Shown: positions 54,143 through 64,000 of the stretch, piece after piece
How the letters are laid out: each line of letters opens with the position of its first letter
Numbering within the stretch: position 1 is the stretch's first letter
From: Leclercia sp. LSNIH1
GTDB lineage: Bacteria; Pseudomonadota; Gammaproteobacteria; Enterobacterales; Enterobacteriaceae
Assembly (NCBI RefSeq): GCF_002902985.1
Contig: NZ_CP026167.1
Coordinates: 2,480,001 to 2,544,000 of the forward strand
Direction: 5' to 3'
Length of the DNA: 64,000 nt
Translations under genes and position numbers: made by a program
The notes under the pieces: generated by a model
The model's input: the letters and a program-made list of their open reading frames with translations, nothing else
What the model was told of the DNA's origin: nothing
Databases searched by the model: none

Positions 54143-55486
54143 GTGAGCAACCTGTCGCTCGATTTTTCAGATAATGCGTTTCAACCTCTGGCCGCCCGTA
54201 TGCGGCCAGAAAATTTAGCGCAGTATATCGGTCAGCAGCATCTGCTGGCCGCGGGCAAGCCCTTGCCACGCGCGATTGAGGCCGGGCATCTGCACTCGAT
54301 GATCCTCTGGGGGCCACCGGGCACCGGTAAAACGACCCTGGCGGAAGTGATCGCCCGCTATGCTGATGCAGATGTCGAGCGCATCTCCGCCGTCACCTCC
54401 GGCGTGAAAGAGATCCGCGAAGCCATCGAACGGGCGCGGCAGAACCGCAATGCCGGACGCCGCACGATCCTGTTTGTTGACGAAGTCCACCGCTTCAATA
54501 AAAGCCAGCAGGATGCCTTCCTGCCGCATATTGAAGACGGCACCATCACCTTTATCGGCGCCACCACGGAAAACCCCTCGTTTGAACTGAACTCGGCGCT
54601 GCTGTCCCGCGCCCGTGTCTATCTGCTGAAATCGTTAACCACCGATGATATCGAGCAGGTGCTGACGCAGGCGATGACCGACAAGGCCCGGGGCTACGGC
54701 GGCCAGGATATCGTGCTGCCTGACGAGACGCGTCGCGCCATTGCCGAGCTGGTTAACGGTGATGCGCGCCGGGCGCTGAATACCCTGGAGATGATGGCCG
54801 ATATGGCCGAAACCGACGACAGCGGCAAGCGGGTATTGCTCCCGGCGCTGCTGACCGAAATCGCCGGTGAACGTAGCGCGCGTTTTGATAATAAAGGCGA
54901 TCGTTTTTACGATCTGATCTCGGCGCTACACAAATCAGTGCGCGGCAGTGCGCCCGATGCCGCGCTTTACTGGTATGCGCGCATTATCACTGCCGGAGGC
55001 GATCCGCTGTATGTCGCCCGCCGCTGTCTGGCGATTGCCTCCGAAGATGTCGGTAACGCCGATCCGCGCGCCATGCAGGTGGCACTTTCCGCCTGGGACT
55101 GCTTTACCCGTGTCGGACCTGCCGAAGGCGAACGCGCCATTGCCCAGGCCATTGTCTATCTGGCCTGCGCACCCAAAAGTAATGCTGTCTATACCGCCTT
55201 CAAAGCGGCGATGTCCGATGCCCGCGAACGTCCTGATTACGATGTTCCAGTCCATCTGCGCAACGCGCCGACCAAACTGATGAAAGAGATGGGTTACGGT
55301 GAGGCGTATCGCTATGCCCACGACGAGCCCAACGCCTACGCCGCCGGGGAGGAGTATTTCCCGCAGGAAATGGCACAAACACGCTACTATCACCCGACAA
55401 ACAGAGGCCTTGAGGGTAAGATTGGCGAAAAGCTCGCCTGGCTTGCCGGACAGGATCAAAATAGCCCTATAAAACGCTACCGTTAG
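54143..55486 (+). CDS. rarA: RarA (MgsA), replication-associated recombination AAA+ ATPase
   Basis: Clamp-loader-like tetramer acting at stalled forks. The 447 residues match E. coli. GTG start at 54143 agrees with the known N-terminus [10 protein letters not shown], with AGAGG six bases before. Walker [13 protein letters not shown] near 57, Walker [20 protein letters not shown], sensor [17 protein letters not shown], and a MgsA C-terminal tetramerisation domain ([23 protein letters not shown]). Nine bases after lolA, likely co-transcribed. Confidence 0.97.
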   Translation: MSNLSLDFSDNAFQPLAARMRPENLAQYIGQQHLLAAGKPLPRAIEAGHLHSMILWGPPGTGKTTLAEVIARYADADVERISAVTSGVKEIREAIERARQNRNAGRRTILFVDEVHRFNKSQQDAFLPHIEDGTITFIGATTENPSFELNSALLSRARVYLLKSLTTDDIEQVLTQAMTDKARGYGGQDIVLPDETRRAIAELVNGDARRALNTLEMMADMAETDDSGKRVLLPALLTEIAGERSARFDNKGDRFYDLISALHKSVRGSAPDAALYWYARIITAGGDPLYVARRCLAIASEDVGNADPRAMQVALSAWDCFTRVGPAEGERAIAQAIVYLACAPKSNAVYTAFKAAMSDARERPDYDVPVHLRNAPTKLMKEMGYGEAYRYAHDEPNAYAAGEEYFPQEMAQTRYYHPTNRGLEGKIGEKLAWLAGQDQNSPIKRYR

Positions 55487-55557
55487 GGCTATCGTTGCGG
55501 TAATGTTGGCAATTGTATCCTTGTGACCGCAGGCTGTGGTCACATTTCCTATTTTAA

Positions 55558-56871
<1,314 letters not shown>

Positions 56872-56886
56872 ATTGTTTTTAAGTAA

Positions 56887-56911
56887 AAAGCGCCTGCGGG
56901 CGCTTTTTTTA
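56887..56911 (+). terminator. Intrinsic terminator of serS
   Basis: AAAGCGCC (56887-56894), loop TGCG, GGCGCTTT (56899-56906), in a run of T to 56910. Confidence 0.85.
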
Positions 56912-57078
56912 TGCCCCGGTTTTGATGTCAGGCAATATCCCCTCCCTCTAAAGTAGTAATACTTTCCAAACAGTTGGTTAGCGTAAACGTCTGCTAACGC
57001 ACGGTATCTTTATATAAAAAACTATATAGCGGTTGTTACCGCACCTTTGAACTTTGTGAGCAATCAAAGTGAGAGTCT

Positions 57079-59523
57079 ATGAAAATGAAAACGCCTGAAG
57101 CTCTGCTGGCTGCTGAGGTGAGTCGACGTGGATTGATGAAAACCACGGCGATTGGCGGCCTGGCTGTTGCCAGTAGCGCATTCACATTGCCTTTTTCACG
57201 TCTGGCATCGGCTGCACAAGCCACTGAGACCGTTAAACCTGATGAGAAAGTGGTCTGGAGCGCCTGCACGGTAAACTGCGGCAGCCGCTGTCCACTGCGC
57301 ATGCATGTCGTTGACGGTGAAATTAAATATGTTGAGACCGACAATACCGGGGACGATAACTACGAAGGATTACATCAGGTTCGCGCCTGCCTGCGCGGCC
57401 GCTCAATGCGCCGTCGTGTCTATAACCCGGATCGCCTGAAGCAGCCGATGAAGCGCGTGGGTAAACGCGGCGAAGGCAAGTTCGAACCCATCAGCTGGGA
57501 AGAGGCCTTTAACACCATCGCCGGTACGATGCAGCGTCTGATTAAAGATTACGGTAACGAATCTATCTATCTGAACTACGGCACCGGCACCCTCGGCGGC
57601 ACCATGACCCGCTCCTGGCCGCCGGGAAAAACCCTGATCGCCCGTCTGATGAACTGCTGCGGGGGATACCTTAACCATTACGGTGACTACTCAACCGCAC
57701 AAATTGCCGCTGGCCTGAACTACACCTATGGCGGGTGGGCAGATGGCAACAGCCCGTCGGATATCGAAAACAGCAAGCTGGTGGTCCTGTTCGGCAATAA
57801 CCCTGGCGAAACGCGCATGAGCGGCGGCGGGGTAACGTACTACGTCGAACAGGCGCGGGAAAAATCGCAAGCCCGGATGATCGTCATTGACCCGCGCTAT
57901 ACCGACACCGGGGCAGGGCGCGAAGATGAGTGGATCCCCATCCGTCCTGGCACCGATGCAGCGCTGATCTCTGCCCTGGCGTGGGTGATGATCACTGAAA
58001 ACCTCGTCGACCAGCCTTTCCTCGACAAATATTGCGTCGGCTACGACGAAAAAACGCTGCCGGAAGGGGCACCGGCGAACGGCCACTATAAAGCCTATAT
58101 TCTCGGCCAGGGCAATGACGGCATCGCCAAAACCCCGGCCTGGGCCGCGGCCATCACCGGCATTCCCGAGGCGCGCATCATTAAACTGGCACGTGAAATT
58201 GCCGGGGCGAAGCCTGCCTTTATCTCTCAGGGCTGGGGGCCGCAGCGTCATGCGAATGGCGAACTGGTCTCCCGCGCTATCGCCATGCTGGCCATTTTGA
58301 CCGGCAATGTGGGGATTAACGGTGGCAACAGCGGCGCGCGTGAAGGCTCATATTCACTGCCCTTTGTACGCATGCCGACCCTGGAAAACCCGGTTAAGAC
58401 CAGCATCTCAATGTTTATGTGGACCGATGCCATCGAGCGCGGCCCGGAAATGACCGCCACCCGTGATGGGGTACGCGGCAAAGATAAACTCGACGTGCCA
58501 ATTAAAATGGTCTGGAACTACGCCGGGAACTGCCTGATCAACCAGCATTCGCAGATCAACCGTACCCATGAGATCCTGCAGGATGATAAAAAATGCGAGC
58601 TGATTGTGGTGGTGGACTGCCATATGACTTCCTCGGCGAAGTATGCCGACATTTTGCTGCCAGACTGCACCGCCTCTGAACAGATGGATTTCGCCCTTGA
58701 TGCCTCCTGCGGCAATATGTCGTATGTGATTTTTGCGGACCAGGCGATCAAACCGCGCTTCGGCTGCAAAACCATCTATGAGATGACCACAGAGCTGGCG
58801 AAACGTATGGGCGTTGAGCAACAGTTCACCGAGGGACGCACCCAGGAAGGGTGGATGCGCCACCTGTACGAGCAGTCCCGTGAGGCCATCCCGGAGTTGC
58901 CGTCATTTGATGAATTCCGCCAGCAAGGCATGTTCAAAAAGCGTGACCCGGAAGGGCACCACGTGGCGTATAAAGCCTTCCGTGCCGATCCTGTTGCCAA
59001 TCCGCTGACCACCCCGTCAGGCAAAATTGAGATCTATTCCGCTGAACTGGCGCAGATTGCCGCGACGTGGGAGCTTGAGAAAGACGATGTGATCGATCCA
59101 CTCCCGGTTTACAGCCCGGGCTTCGAAAACTACGACGATCCGCAGGTCAAATCCTTCCCGCTGCAGTTGACCGGCTTCCACTACAAGGCGCGTACGCACT
59201 CTACCTACGGTAACGTTGATGTCCTTAAGGCGGCCTGCCGTCAGGAGATGTGGATCAATCCGCTGGATGCTAAGGCCCGCGGGATCGCCAACGGCGACCG
59301 GGTACGGATCTTTAACAGTCGTGGCGAAGTGCACATTGAAGCCAAAGTGACGCCGCGTATTCTGCCGGGCGTCGTCGCGCTAGGTGAAGGCGCCTGGTAC
59401 AACCCGGACGCCAACCGCGTCGATCAGGCTGGCTGCATTAACGTGCTCACCACGCAACGCCCGTCGCCGCTGGCGAAAGGCAATCCGTCTCACAGTAACC
59501 TTGTTCAGGTTGAAAAGGCGTAA
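57079..59523 (+). CDS. dmsA: DmsA, DMSO reductase catalytic subunit
   Basis: Molybdo-bis-MGD reductase of DMSO, TMAO and similar oxides in anaerobic respiration. The 814 residues match E. coli. A Tat signal SRRGLMK at 15-21 with a hydrophobic stretch and AAQA cleavage region directs it across the membrane with DmsB. A Cys cluster for FS0 follows (CTVNCGSRC, then a later Cys in ACLRG). The Mo-ligand Ser lies in TMTRSWPPG, near residue 180. Preceded by about 200 bases with no clear FNR box in my reading. Followed after ten bases by the dmsB ribosome site and start region. Confidence 0.97.
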   Translation: MKMKTPEALLAAEVSRRGLMKTTAIGGLAVASSAFTLPFSRLASAAQATETVKPDEKVVWSACTVNCGSRCPLRMHVVDGEIKYVETDNTGDDNYEGLHQVRACLRGRSMRRRVYNPDRLKQPMKRVGKRGEGKFEPISWEEAFNTIAGTMQRLIKDYGNESIYLNYGTGTLGGTMTRSWPPGKTLIARLMNCCGGYLNHYGDYSTAQIAAGLNYTYGGWADGNSPSDIENSKLVVLFGNNPGETRMSGGGVTYYVEQAREKSQARMIVIDPRYTDTGAGREDEWIPIRPGTDAALISALAWVMITENLVDQPFLDKYCVGYDEKTLPEGAPANGHYKAYILGQGNDGIAKTPAWAAAITGIPEARIIKLAREIAGAKPAFISQGWGPQRHANGELVSRAIAMLAILTGNVGINGGNSGAREGSYSLPFVRMPTLENPVKTSISMFMWTDAIERGPEMTATRDGVRGKDKLDVPIKMVWNYAGNCLINQHSQINRTHEILQDDKKCELIVVVDCHMTSSAKYADILLPDCTASEQMDFALDASCGNMSYVIFADQAIKPRFGCKTIYEMTTELAKRMGVEQQFTEGRTQEGWMRHLYEQSREAIPELPSFDEFRQQGMFKKRDPEGHHVAYKAFRADPVANPLTTPSGKIEIYSAELAQIAATWELEKDDVIDPLPVYSPGFENYDDPQVKSFPLQLTGFHYKARTHSTYGNVDVLKAACRQEMWINPLDAKARGIANGDRVRIFNSRGEVHIEAKVTPRILPGVVALGEGAWYNPDANRVDQAGCINVLTTQRPSPLAKGNPSHSNLVQVEKA

Positions 59524-59546
59524 GGAGTAGCCGATGACCACTCAGT

Positions 59547-60152
59547 ATGGATTTTTTTATTGATTCCAGCCGCTGCACCGGGTGTAAAACCTGCGAGCTG
59601 GCCTGTAAAGACTATAAGGATCTGACGCCGGATGTCAGCTTCCGCCGCATCTACGAGTACGCAGGCGGTGACTGGCAGGAGGACAACGGCGTCTGGCATC
59701 AGAACGTCTTTGCCTACTATCTCTCTATTGCCTGCAACCACTGCGAAGATCCCGCCTGTACCAAGGTGTGCCCGAGCGGCGCGATGCACAAGCGCGACGA
59801 CGGTTTTGTCGTGGTGAATGAAGATGTCTGCATCGGCTGTCGTTACTGCCATATGGCCTGCCCATACGGCGCACCGCAGTACAACGCCGCCAAAGGCCAT
59901 ATGACCAAGTGCGACGGCTGCCATGACCGCGTGGCGGAAGGCAAAAAGCCAATTTGCGTGGAGTCCTGCCCGCTACGGGCGCTGGATTTCGGTCCGATTG
60001 CCGAGCTGCGCCAGAAGTACGGCAAGCTGGCTGCGGTCGCGCCGCTGCCGTCTGCGCACTTTACGAAGCCGAGTATCGTCATTAAACCCAATGCCAACAG
60101 CCGACCAACGGGTGATACCACCGGCTATCTGGCCAATCCAAAGGAGGTGTGA
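59547..60152 (+). CDS. dmsB: DmsB, DMSO reductase iron-sulfur subunit, 5' frameshift
   Basis: Electron-transfer subunit with four [4Fe-4S] clusters, all visible as CTGCKTCELAC, CNHCEDPACTKVC, CIGCRYCHMAC and CDGC...CVESC. The normal start is ATG 59534, after TAAGGAGTAG, encoding MTTQYGFF. A run of seven T at 59552-59558, where the E. coli protein sequence needs six, shifts that frame into TGA at 59561-59563 after nine codons. The coding frame for the rest of the protein is open only from ATG 59547 (MDFFIDSS), which has no ribosome binding site of its own and removes four or five N-terminal residues. The gene may be weakly translated from 59547, restored by slippage at the T tract, or the extra base is a sequencing error. 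Confidence 0.85.
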   Translation: MDFFIDSSRCTGCKTCELACKDYKDLTPDVSFRRIYEYAGGDWQEDNGVWHQNVFAYYLSIACNHCEDPACTKVCPSGAMHKRDDGFVVVNEDVCIGCRYCHMACPYGAPQYNAAKGHMTKCDGCHDRVAEGKKPICVESCPLRALDFGPIAELRQKYGKLAAVAPLPSAHFTKPSIVIKPNANSRPTGDTTGYLANPKEV

Positions 60153-60153
60153 G

Positions 60154-61017
60154 ATGGGAAGCGGATGGCATGAATGGCCGTTAATGATTTTTACCGTCTT
60201 AGGACAGTGCGTGGCGGGCGGTTTTATTGTGCTCGCGCTGGCGCTGTTAAAAGGTGATCTGAAGGCTGAACAACAGCAGCGTCTGGTGCTGAGTATGTTT
60301 GGCCTGTGGGTGCTGATGGGCATCGGCTTTATCGCCTCCACGCTGCACCTGGGCTCGCCGATGCGCGCGTTCAACTCCCTCAACCGTGTGGGGGCCTCAT
60401 CCCTCAGCAATGAGATTGCCAGCGGGGCGATCTTCTTTGCTGTTGGTGGTCTGGGCTGGCTGCTGGCCGCGATGAAGAAGCTGCCTGCCGGGCTGCGCAG
60501 CCTGTGGCTGATTGTTACTATGGTGCTGGGCGTGGTGTTCGTCTGGATGATGGTTCGGGTCTATAACACGATCGACACCGTGCCGACCTGGTACAGCGTC
60601 TGGACCCCAATGAGCTTCTTCCTGACGATGTTTATCGGCGGGCCTCTGCTGGGTTTCCTGCTGCTGCGCGTGGCGGGTGTGGATGGCTGGGCCATGCGTT
60701 TGCTGCCCGTCGTCTCCCTGCTGGCGCTGGTGGTGAGCGCCATCGTTGCCCTGATGCAGGGGGCGGAACTCGCAACCATCAGCAGCTCCATTCAGCAGGC
60801 GTCAGCCCTCGTGCCGGATTACGGCTCGCTGATGGCCTGGCGCGTGGTGCTGTTAGCGGTCGCGCTGGCCTGCTGGATTGTACCGCAGCTTAAAGGCTAT
60901 CAACCTGCGTTACCGATATTGTCGCTGGCATTTGTGCTGGTGCTGGCGGGCGAATTACTGGGGCGCGGCGTCTTTTACGGTCTGCATATGACTGTTGGGA
61001 TGGCTGTCGCCAGTTAA
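60154..61017 (+). CDS. dmsC: DmsC, DMSO reductase membrane anchor
   Basis: Anchors DmsAB on the periplasmic side and oxidises menaquinol. ATG 60154 (MGSGWHEWPLMIFTVLG) gives 287 residues, the E. coli length, with AAGGAGGTG at 60140-60148; an open frame extends upstream but is out of dmsB context. Eight membrane segments. Conserved Glu/His region for quinol binding near the N-terminus (HEWP; GWHEW) is present. It begins one base after dmsB stop region. Confidence 0.97.
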   Translation: MGSGWHEWPLMIFTVLGQCVAGGFIVLALALLKGDLKAEQQQRLVLSMFGLWVLMGIGFIASTLHLGSPMRAFNSLNRVGASSLSNEIASGAIFFAVGGLGWLLAAMKKLPAGLRSLWLIVTMVLGVVFVWMMVRVYNTIDTVPTWYSVWTPMSFFLTMFIGGPLLGFLLLRVAGVDGWAMRLLPVVSLLALVVSAIVALMQGAELATISSSIQQASALVPDYGSLMAWRVVLLAVALACWIVPQLKGYQPALPILSLAFVLVLAGELLGRGVFYGLHMTVGMAVAS

Positions 61018-61037
61018 CGCTGATTTTTGTTATATAA

Positions 61038-61064
61038 AGCCGGGACATAGTGCCCGGTTTTTTT
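61038..61064 (+). terminator. Intrinsic terminator of dmsABC
   Basis: CCGGGACA (61040-61047) pairs with TGCCCGG (61051-61057) with one bulged A, followed by seven T from 61058. Confidence 0.8.
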
Positions 61065-61291
61065 ATTTTCGATCATGAAATTTTTCTTCTGTCGTTTGGC
61101 TTTAAGTTTGTCGGTACATAAATAAAAACAAACACATAACTATTATTGATAGCCACCATTCCATTAGCAGGATGAGTTTTTTCAATCGACAGGGACCTTA
61201 TCGTGCTTGCGGCTCAAGAGGGTGGATTGACTTTGTTTTTGCCAGTGGCATGATGCGCACGAAATCTGAACTTCCTCACGGTTTTTAATCC

Positions 61292-62440
61292 ATGTCGACC
61301 TATACCCGGCCAGTGCTCCTGTTGCTCTGTGGCCTGCTTTTGCTGACCCTCGCGATCGCGGTGTTAAACACGCTCGTCCCGCTGTGGCTCGCCCATGAAA
61401 ATCTACCGACCTGGCAGGTTGGCATGGTCAGCTCGTCCTTTTTTACCGGCAACCTGCTGGGAACATTAATGACGGGAAGCCTGATCAAACGCTTTGGCTT
61501 TAACCGCAGCTACTATCTGGCGTCGCTTATTTTTGCTGCCGGCTGTGCCGGGCTGGGGCTGATGGTGGGCTTCTGGAGCTGGATGGTCTGGCGCTTTATT
61601 GCCGGCGTAGGCTGCGCCATGATCTGGGTGGTCGTGGAAAGCGCCCTGATGTGCAGCGGTACCTCCCGCAACCGCGGTCGCCTGCTGGCGGCCTATATGA
61701 TGGTCTATTATGTCGGGACCGTGCTGGGCCAGTTGATGGTCAGCAAGCTTCCGACCGACCTGATGAGCGTCCTGCCGTGGGTGACGGGCATGGTGCTGGC
61801 CGCGATTCTGCCGCTGCTCTTTACGCGCATTGTGAACCAGAGCAGCGAGCATCAGGAAGCGACCCACGTCTGGCCGATGCTGAGACTGCGCCAGGCGCGT
61901 CTGGGCGTTAATGGCTGCATCATCTCCGGGATTGTGCTGGGTTCGCTGTATGGTCTGATGCCGCTCTATCTCAACCATCAGGGGGTCAGTGATTCCGGGA
62001 TCGGTTTCTGGATGGCGGTGATGGTCAGCGCCGGGATTGTCGGGCAATGGCCGGTGGGGCGTCTTGCCGACCGCTTCGGGCGTCTGCTGGTGCTGCGCGT
62101 ACAGGTCTTCGTGGTGATCATGGGGTGCTTTGCCATGCTCAGTAATGCCGCCATGGCGCCTGCACTGTTTATTCTGGGCGCGGCTGGCTTTACCCTCTAT
62201 CCGGTGGCGATGGCCTGGGCCTGTGAAAAAGTGGAGCATCATCAGCTGGTGGCGATGAACCAGGCGCTGCTGCTGAGTTACACCATCGGCAGTTTGCTGG
62301 GCCCGACCTTTACTGCCATGCTGATGCAGAACTATTCTGACAATCTGCTGTTTATAATGATCGCCAGCGTGTCGTTTATTTATCTCTTAATGTTGCTGCG
62401 CAAGGCGGGCGAACACCCGACGCCAGTGGCGCATGCCTGA
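61292..62440 (+). CDS. ycaD: YcaD, MFS transporter
   Basis: Major facilitator of 382 residues with twelve predicted membrane segments and unknown substrate. Strongly similar to E. coli YcaD over its whole length, including the [26 protein letters not shown] region and [14 protein letters not shown], an MFS loop motif in the second half. ATG 61292 is preceded by no strong Shine-Dalgarno sequence (CACGGTTTTTAATCC). The upstream 270 bases contain the dms terminator and an A+T-rich presumed promoter region. Confidence 0.93.
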   Translation: MSTYTRPVLLLLCGLLLLTLAIAVLNTLVPLWLAHENLPTWQVGMVSSSFFTGNLLGTLMTGSLIKRFGFNRSYYLASLIFAAGCAGLGLMVGFWSWMVWRFIAGVGCAMIWVVVESALMCSGTSRNRGRLLAAYMMVYYVGTVLGQLMVSKLPTDLMSVLPWVTGMVLAAILPLLFTRIVNQSSEHQEATHVWPMLRLRQARLGVNGCIISGIVLGSLYGLMPLYLNHQGVSDSGIGFWMAVMVSAGIVGQWPVGRLADRFGRLLVLRVQVFVVIMGCFAMLSNAAMAPALFILGAAGFTLYPVAMAWACEKVEHHQLVAMNQALLLSYTIGSLLGPTFTAMLMQNYSDNLLFIMIASVSFIYLLMLLRKAGEHPTPVAHA

Positions 62441-62447
62441 ACAAATA

Positions 62448-62473
62448 AAAGCCTGTCGATGACAGGCTTTTTT
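62448..62473 (+). terminator. Intrinsic terminator of ycaD
   Basis: GCCTGTC (62451-62457), loop GAT, GACAGGC (62461-62467), then six T. Confidence 0.85.
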
Positions 62474-62563
62474 GTCTTTGTCACATCTAAGAGTTTTACG
62501 CATTGTTTGTTTATCATGCCAGGCGATAATTCAGAGGCGTTCTTCCACTAAAAGGCAGCGATT

Positions 62564-63082
62564 ATGTCTACTCGTCGTTTTACCACTACCGCGCTGGCAG
62601 TAGTGTTGTCTTTATCATTTGCAACTGCACCTGTTATGGCTAATCCAGGCAATGGGAATGGAAATGGCCACGGCAATGGCGGCGGGCAAGGTAATAGCGG
62701 TAATCATGGTAACGGAAATTCCGGGAAGGGGAATTCCGATAATCATGGTAATAAACAAAATAACGGTAACCACACTTCCGGCAAATCCAATAAAAGCGTA
62801 AGAGAGGATGTGGATGCACGTGTCAGTTACGATCATGCCCGTCATCTGGCACTGAACTATGGCTTAACAGGTTATGACTCACTGCCGCCGGGGATTGCGA
62901 AAAACCTCGCCCGCGGTAAACCTCTGCCGCCGGGAATTGCGAAAAAGAGTGTACCGGCTTCAATGTTAGGTCAATTGCCTTCTTACCCTGGTTATGAATG
63001 GCGGGTAGTCGGCAAGGATCTGGTGTTAATTGCGCTGAGTACGGCAATTGTGACGACCATTATTAATGGTGTCTTTGACTAA
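62564..63082 (+). CDS. CigR-like exported Gly/Asn-rich protein
   Basis: A 172-residue precursor with a Sec signal peptide (cut after VMA, near residue 26), a Gly/Asn/His-rich low-complexity region (27-75) and two LPPGIAK motifs at about 107-113 and 121-127. The C-terminus holds a hydrophobic segment LVLIALSTAIVTTIINGVF. The PPGIAK repeat and layout match the anti-virulence regulator CigR family and are distantly RcnB-like. Salmonella CigR is an inner membrane SPI-3 protein that restrains MgtC; there is no mgtC here. ATG 62564 is preceded by a weak AAGGCAG site. It lies between ycaD and pflA, where E. coli has ycaM and other genes. Confidence 0.75.
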   Translation: MSTRRFTTTALAVVLSLSFATAPVMANPGNGNGNGHGNGGGQGNSGNHGNGNSGKGNSDNHGNKQNNGNHTSGKSNKSVREDVDARVSYDHARHLALNYGLTGYDSLPPGIAKNLARGKPLPPGIAKKSVPASMLGQLPSYPGYEWRVVGKDLVLIALSTAIVTTIINGVFD

Positions 63083-63090
63083 TAAATAGA

Positions 63091-63115
63091 ACGCCCGGTA
63101 AAAACCGGGCGTTTT
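63091..63115. terminator. Bidirectional terminator between the cigR-like gene and pflA
   Basis: ACGCCCGGT (63091-63099), loop AAAA, ACCGGGCGT (63104-63112), then four T. It ends the convergent cigR-like and pflA transcripts, just after the pflA stop (63117-63119 complement). Confidence 0.85.
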
Positions 63116-63116
63116 G

Positions 63117-63857
63117 CTAATACATGACCTTGTGACCGTACTGCTCCAGAATGCCTTTTACGCGTTCCATGGTCTCTTTCTTCGGCGGCTTCACGCCATC
63201 AAGTTTGTATTCTTCGCCCATCGCCACCCATTTATGCTTGCCCAGCTCGTGATACGGCAGCAATTCAATTTTCTCGACATTGCCCATATCACGCGTGAAC
63301 CCACCCAGACGGTGGGCAGAGTCATCATCATCTGACCAGCCTGGAACGACGACATAACGGATCCAGGTTTTAATGCCTTTGGCGGAGATGTATTTTGCGA
63401 ACTCCAGAGTGCGATGGTTCGAGACCCCCACCAGGTTCTGGTGAATTTCATCGTTCATCTGCTTGAGATCGAGCATCACCAGATCGGTCACTTCCAGCAG
63501 TTCGTCGATCACCGGATCGTAGCGACGGACAAAGCCATTGGTATCCAGACAGGTATGAATACCCTCTTTACGGCAGGCGCGGAACCAGTCGCGCACAAAC
63601 TCGGCCTGCAGGATCGCTTCCCCGCCAGATGCGGTTACGCCGCCGCCAGAGGCGTTCATAAAGTGGCGATAGGTCACCACTTCTTTCATTAATTCTTCAA
63701 CGGTGACCTCTTTGCCGCCGTGGGTATCCCATGTATCGCGGTTATGGCAATACATGCAGCGCATCAGGCAGCCCTGGAAGAAGGTAATAAAACGGATGCC
63801 CGGGCCATCGACGGTACCACAGGACTCAAAGGAGTGGATGCGACCAATAGTTGACAT
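63117..63857 (-). CDS. pflA: PflA, pyruvate formate-lyase activating enzyme
   Basis: Radical SAM enzyme that makes the glycyl radical on PflB. Start ATG at complement of 63857 gives 246 residues as in E. coli. The [4Fe-4S] motif C30-x3-C34-x2-C37 (GCLMRCMYC) is present, as are [18 protein letters not shown] and [13 protein letters not shown] longer in-frame version (30 more residues) would begin upstream in non-coding sequence and is rejected. pflB should lie just beyond the right edge. Confidence 0.97.
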   Translation of the reverse strand: MSTIGRIHSFESCGTVDGPGIRFITFFQGCLMRCMYCHNRDTWDTHGGKEVTVEELMKEVVTYRHFMNASGGGVTASGGEAILQAEFVRDWFRACRKEGIHTCLDTNGFVRRYDPVIDELLEVTDLVMLDLKQMNDEIHQNLVGVSNHRTLEFAKYISAKGIKTWIRYVVVPGWSDDDDSAHRLGGFTRDMGNVEKIELLPYHELGKHKWVAMGEEYKLDGVKPPKKETMERVKGILEQYGHKVMY

Positions 63858-64000
63858 TGCGGTGATATCTCCAGGTTCGGCCCTTCCGGGGCCTGTGTAT
63901 GTGCACAACTCGTTGGCTGTGTCGAGTCTGTTTTGGCTGTTATCCATTTATTATAGATAGCGGGCAAAAGAGACTGCGGAGCGGGGGGTGTTAAAAAGGC
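63858..64000. promoter_or_regulatory. pflB-pflA intergenic region, right edge
   Basis: About 140 non-coding bases upstream of pflA. A hairpin GGCCCCGGAAGGGCC (63878-63892 on the minus strand) may be a stem-loop in the pflB-pflA mRNA, and TATAAT (complement of 63950-63955) may be the -10 of a separate pflA promoter; its -35 is weak. Confidence 0.4.

Noticed and set aside
57001-57078. FNR box upstream of dmsA
   Set aside because: TTGAACTTTG and AATCAA are present but the spacing does not fit TTGAT-N4-ATCAA, so I do not call a site although FNR control is expected from E. coli.
59923-60153. N-terminal extension of dmsC
   Set aside because: The frame is open upstream but overlaps dmsB; the strong ribosome site and conserved MGSGWHEWP start are at 60154.

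Overview
The window is a chromosomal segment of a member of the Enterobacteriaceae. Its backbone keeps, in order, ybjP-ybjQ-amiD, then ybjS-ybjT-ltaE-poxB-hcr-hcp-lysO-aqpZ-ybjD-ybjX-macAB-cspD-clpSA, then infA-aat-cydCD-trxB-lrp-ftsK-lolA-rarA-serS-dmsABC-ycaD and pflA. This is the order I know from Escherichia coli and relatives, and most proteins match the usual lengths almost residue for residue. The accessory content suggests the Enterobacter/Lelliottia/Leclercia/Klebsiella side of the family, but genus cannot be fixed from the sequence alone.

Region by region. (1) 1-1472: ybjP fragment, ybjQ, amiD. (2) 1473-21130: a secretion and chitin-degradation island of about 19.6 kb between amiD and ybjS. 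It holds an IprA/YaiV-like regulator, gspBA on the minus strand, gspCDEFGHIJKLMO on the plus strand, a secreted GH18 chitinase, a small exported lytic transglycosylase and a secreted GH19 chitinase. No gspN, pilotin gene, chitin porin or LPMO is seen. (3) 21149-41216: redox, metabolite, export and proteolysis genes, with a DoxX-family gene between poxB and hcr. (4) 41217-42404: the clpA-infA gap, where E. coli carries tRNA-Ser serW. Here there is no tRNA. Instead there is strongly hairpinned DNA, a promoter, a C4-type antisense RNA and a small gene of unknown function whose ribosome binding site is complementary to that RNA. (5) 42482-56871: infA, aat, cydDC, trxB, lrp, ftsK (LexA box upstream), lolA, rarA, serS. 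(6) 57079-64000: dmsABC, ycaD, a CigR-like envelope protein gene and pflA.

How the genes work together. The gsp genes encode most of a type II secretion apparatus, and the two chitinases next door (signal peptides, PKD-like and CBM5/12 modules) are its obvious candidate substrates. The small transglycosylase could open peptidoglycan for secretin assembly or act as a third hydrolase. The backbone has a clear low-oxygen and nitrosative-stress theme: hcp-hcr with an NsrR-like operator, cydDC, dmsABC and pflA.

Points that most deserve attention: the C4-RNA/unknown-gene module at the clpA-infA site with two antisense pairing segments; a one-base insertion in a T tract near the start of dmsB that breaks the normal start frame; a GspA whose ATP-binding motifs are degenerate; and the T2SS-chitinase-transglycosylase island.
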